Shown here: positions 15,875 to 16,073 of the stretch, in pieces
How the letters are laid out: every line of letters begins with the position of its first letter
How positions within the stretch are numbered: the stretch's first letter is position 1
NCBI GenBank assembly: GCA_942491415.1
Contig: CALOAD010000006.1
Coordinates: 1 to 16,073 of the forward strand
Source of the DNA: CALOAD01 sp942491415
Lineage (GTDB): Bacteria > Cyanobacteriota > Vampirovibrionia > Gastranaerophilales > CALOAD01
Direction of reading: 5' to 3'
Length of the DNA: 16,073 nucleotides
Notes under the pieces: model-generated
Seen by the model: the letters and a program-made list of their open reading frames with translations, nothing else
What the model was told of the DNA's origin: nothing
Databases searched by the model: none
Position numbers and translations under genes: made by a program

Positions 15875-16073
15875 TTGAAAAAAGTAATTATTGCACCTTC
15901 TATTTTGTCGGCTAACTTTGTAGACCTAAGAAATGAGATTTTAAAAGTTGAAAAAGCTGGTGCTGATTGGCTTCATATTGATGTAATGGATGGAAGATTC
16001 GTTCCTAACATAACCATAGGAATTCCTGTCGTGAATTCTATTCGAAAAACAACTGATATGACGCTTGATGTTC
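15875..16073 (+). CDS. rpe: ribulose-phosphate 3-epimerase (5' part, runs off the right edge), TTG start
   Basis: Rpe interconverts ribulose 5-phosphate and xylulose 5-phosphate in the pentose phosphate pathway. Only the first 66 codons are present. They show the TIM-barrel opening with KKVIIAPSILSANFVDL, then EKAGADWLHIDVMDGRFVPN followed by ITIGIPVV. IAPSILSA and HIDVMDGxFVPN are family signatures and include metal-binding His and Asp. The start is a TTG at 15875-15877, with AAAGGA 8 nt upstream. The reading frame begins correctly there and no ATG fits the conserved N-terminus. It follows tyrS by 20 bp on the same strand. Confidence 0.95.
   Translation, partial: MKKVIIAPSILSANFVDLRNEILKVEKAGADWLHIDVMDGRFVPNITIGIPVVNSIRKTTDMTLDV

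Overview
This is a low-GC bacterial window. Its housekeeping gene order is common to many bacteria, and no phage, transposon, CRISPR or integration genes are visible. My best guess is a gut or environmental member of the non-photosynthetic Cyanobacteriota (Melainabacteria / Gastranaerophilales). That rests on the low GC, the PPDK-based carbon metabolism, a three-domain NifU, and a 95-residue protein that resembles, from memory, small coiled-coil proteins of that group. It is an inference, not a database result.

Layout. Bases 1-4806 (minus strand) hold the translation/transcription-factor operon rimP-nusA-ylxR-infB-rbfA, tightly packed and running off the left edge inside rbfA. A 457-bp divergent region (4807-5263) carries a candidate rimP promoter, a hairpin-rich leader and a candidate ppdK promoter/operator. 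ppdK (5264-7933, plus) meets a small coiled-coil gene (8024-8311, minus) at a shared bidirectional terminator. That small gene is divergent from an exported protein of unknown function (8535-9272, plus). A structured, locally GC-rich element (about 9283-9382) separates it from cinA (9511-10752, plus). cinA converges on nifU (10759-11577, minus) with only 6 bp between stop codons. Upstream of nifU on the minus strand lies a broken P-type cation ATPase (11699-14340). tyrS and the start of rpe (plus) close the window.

Sequence integrity. infB and nusA each carry one frameshift, and the ATPase carries five plus an in-frame TGA. All seven frameshifts can be read as a one-base change in the length of a short homopolymer run. 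Correcting them gives intact proteins of 847, 428 and, if the TGA is read through, 878 residues. In the essential infB and nusA this points to sequencing or assembly error. The ATPase differs: its lesions are dense and it also has substitutions in the two most conserved catalytic motifs, so real decay is possible.

How the genes relate. RimP, NusA, IF2 and RbfA act in ribosome maturation, transcription elongation and translation initiation. TyrS charges tRNA-Tyr. PPDK and Rpe belong to central carbon metabolism, NifU to Fe-S cluster assembly, and CinA to pyridine-nucleotide salvage. I did not find a clearly novel multi-gene system. The most interesting unexplained items are the structured intergenic element at 9283-9382, the divergent pair of uncharacterised genes with a thrice-repeated 7-mer between them, the cysteine cluster ending PPDK, and the hairpin-rich rimP leader.
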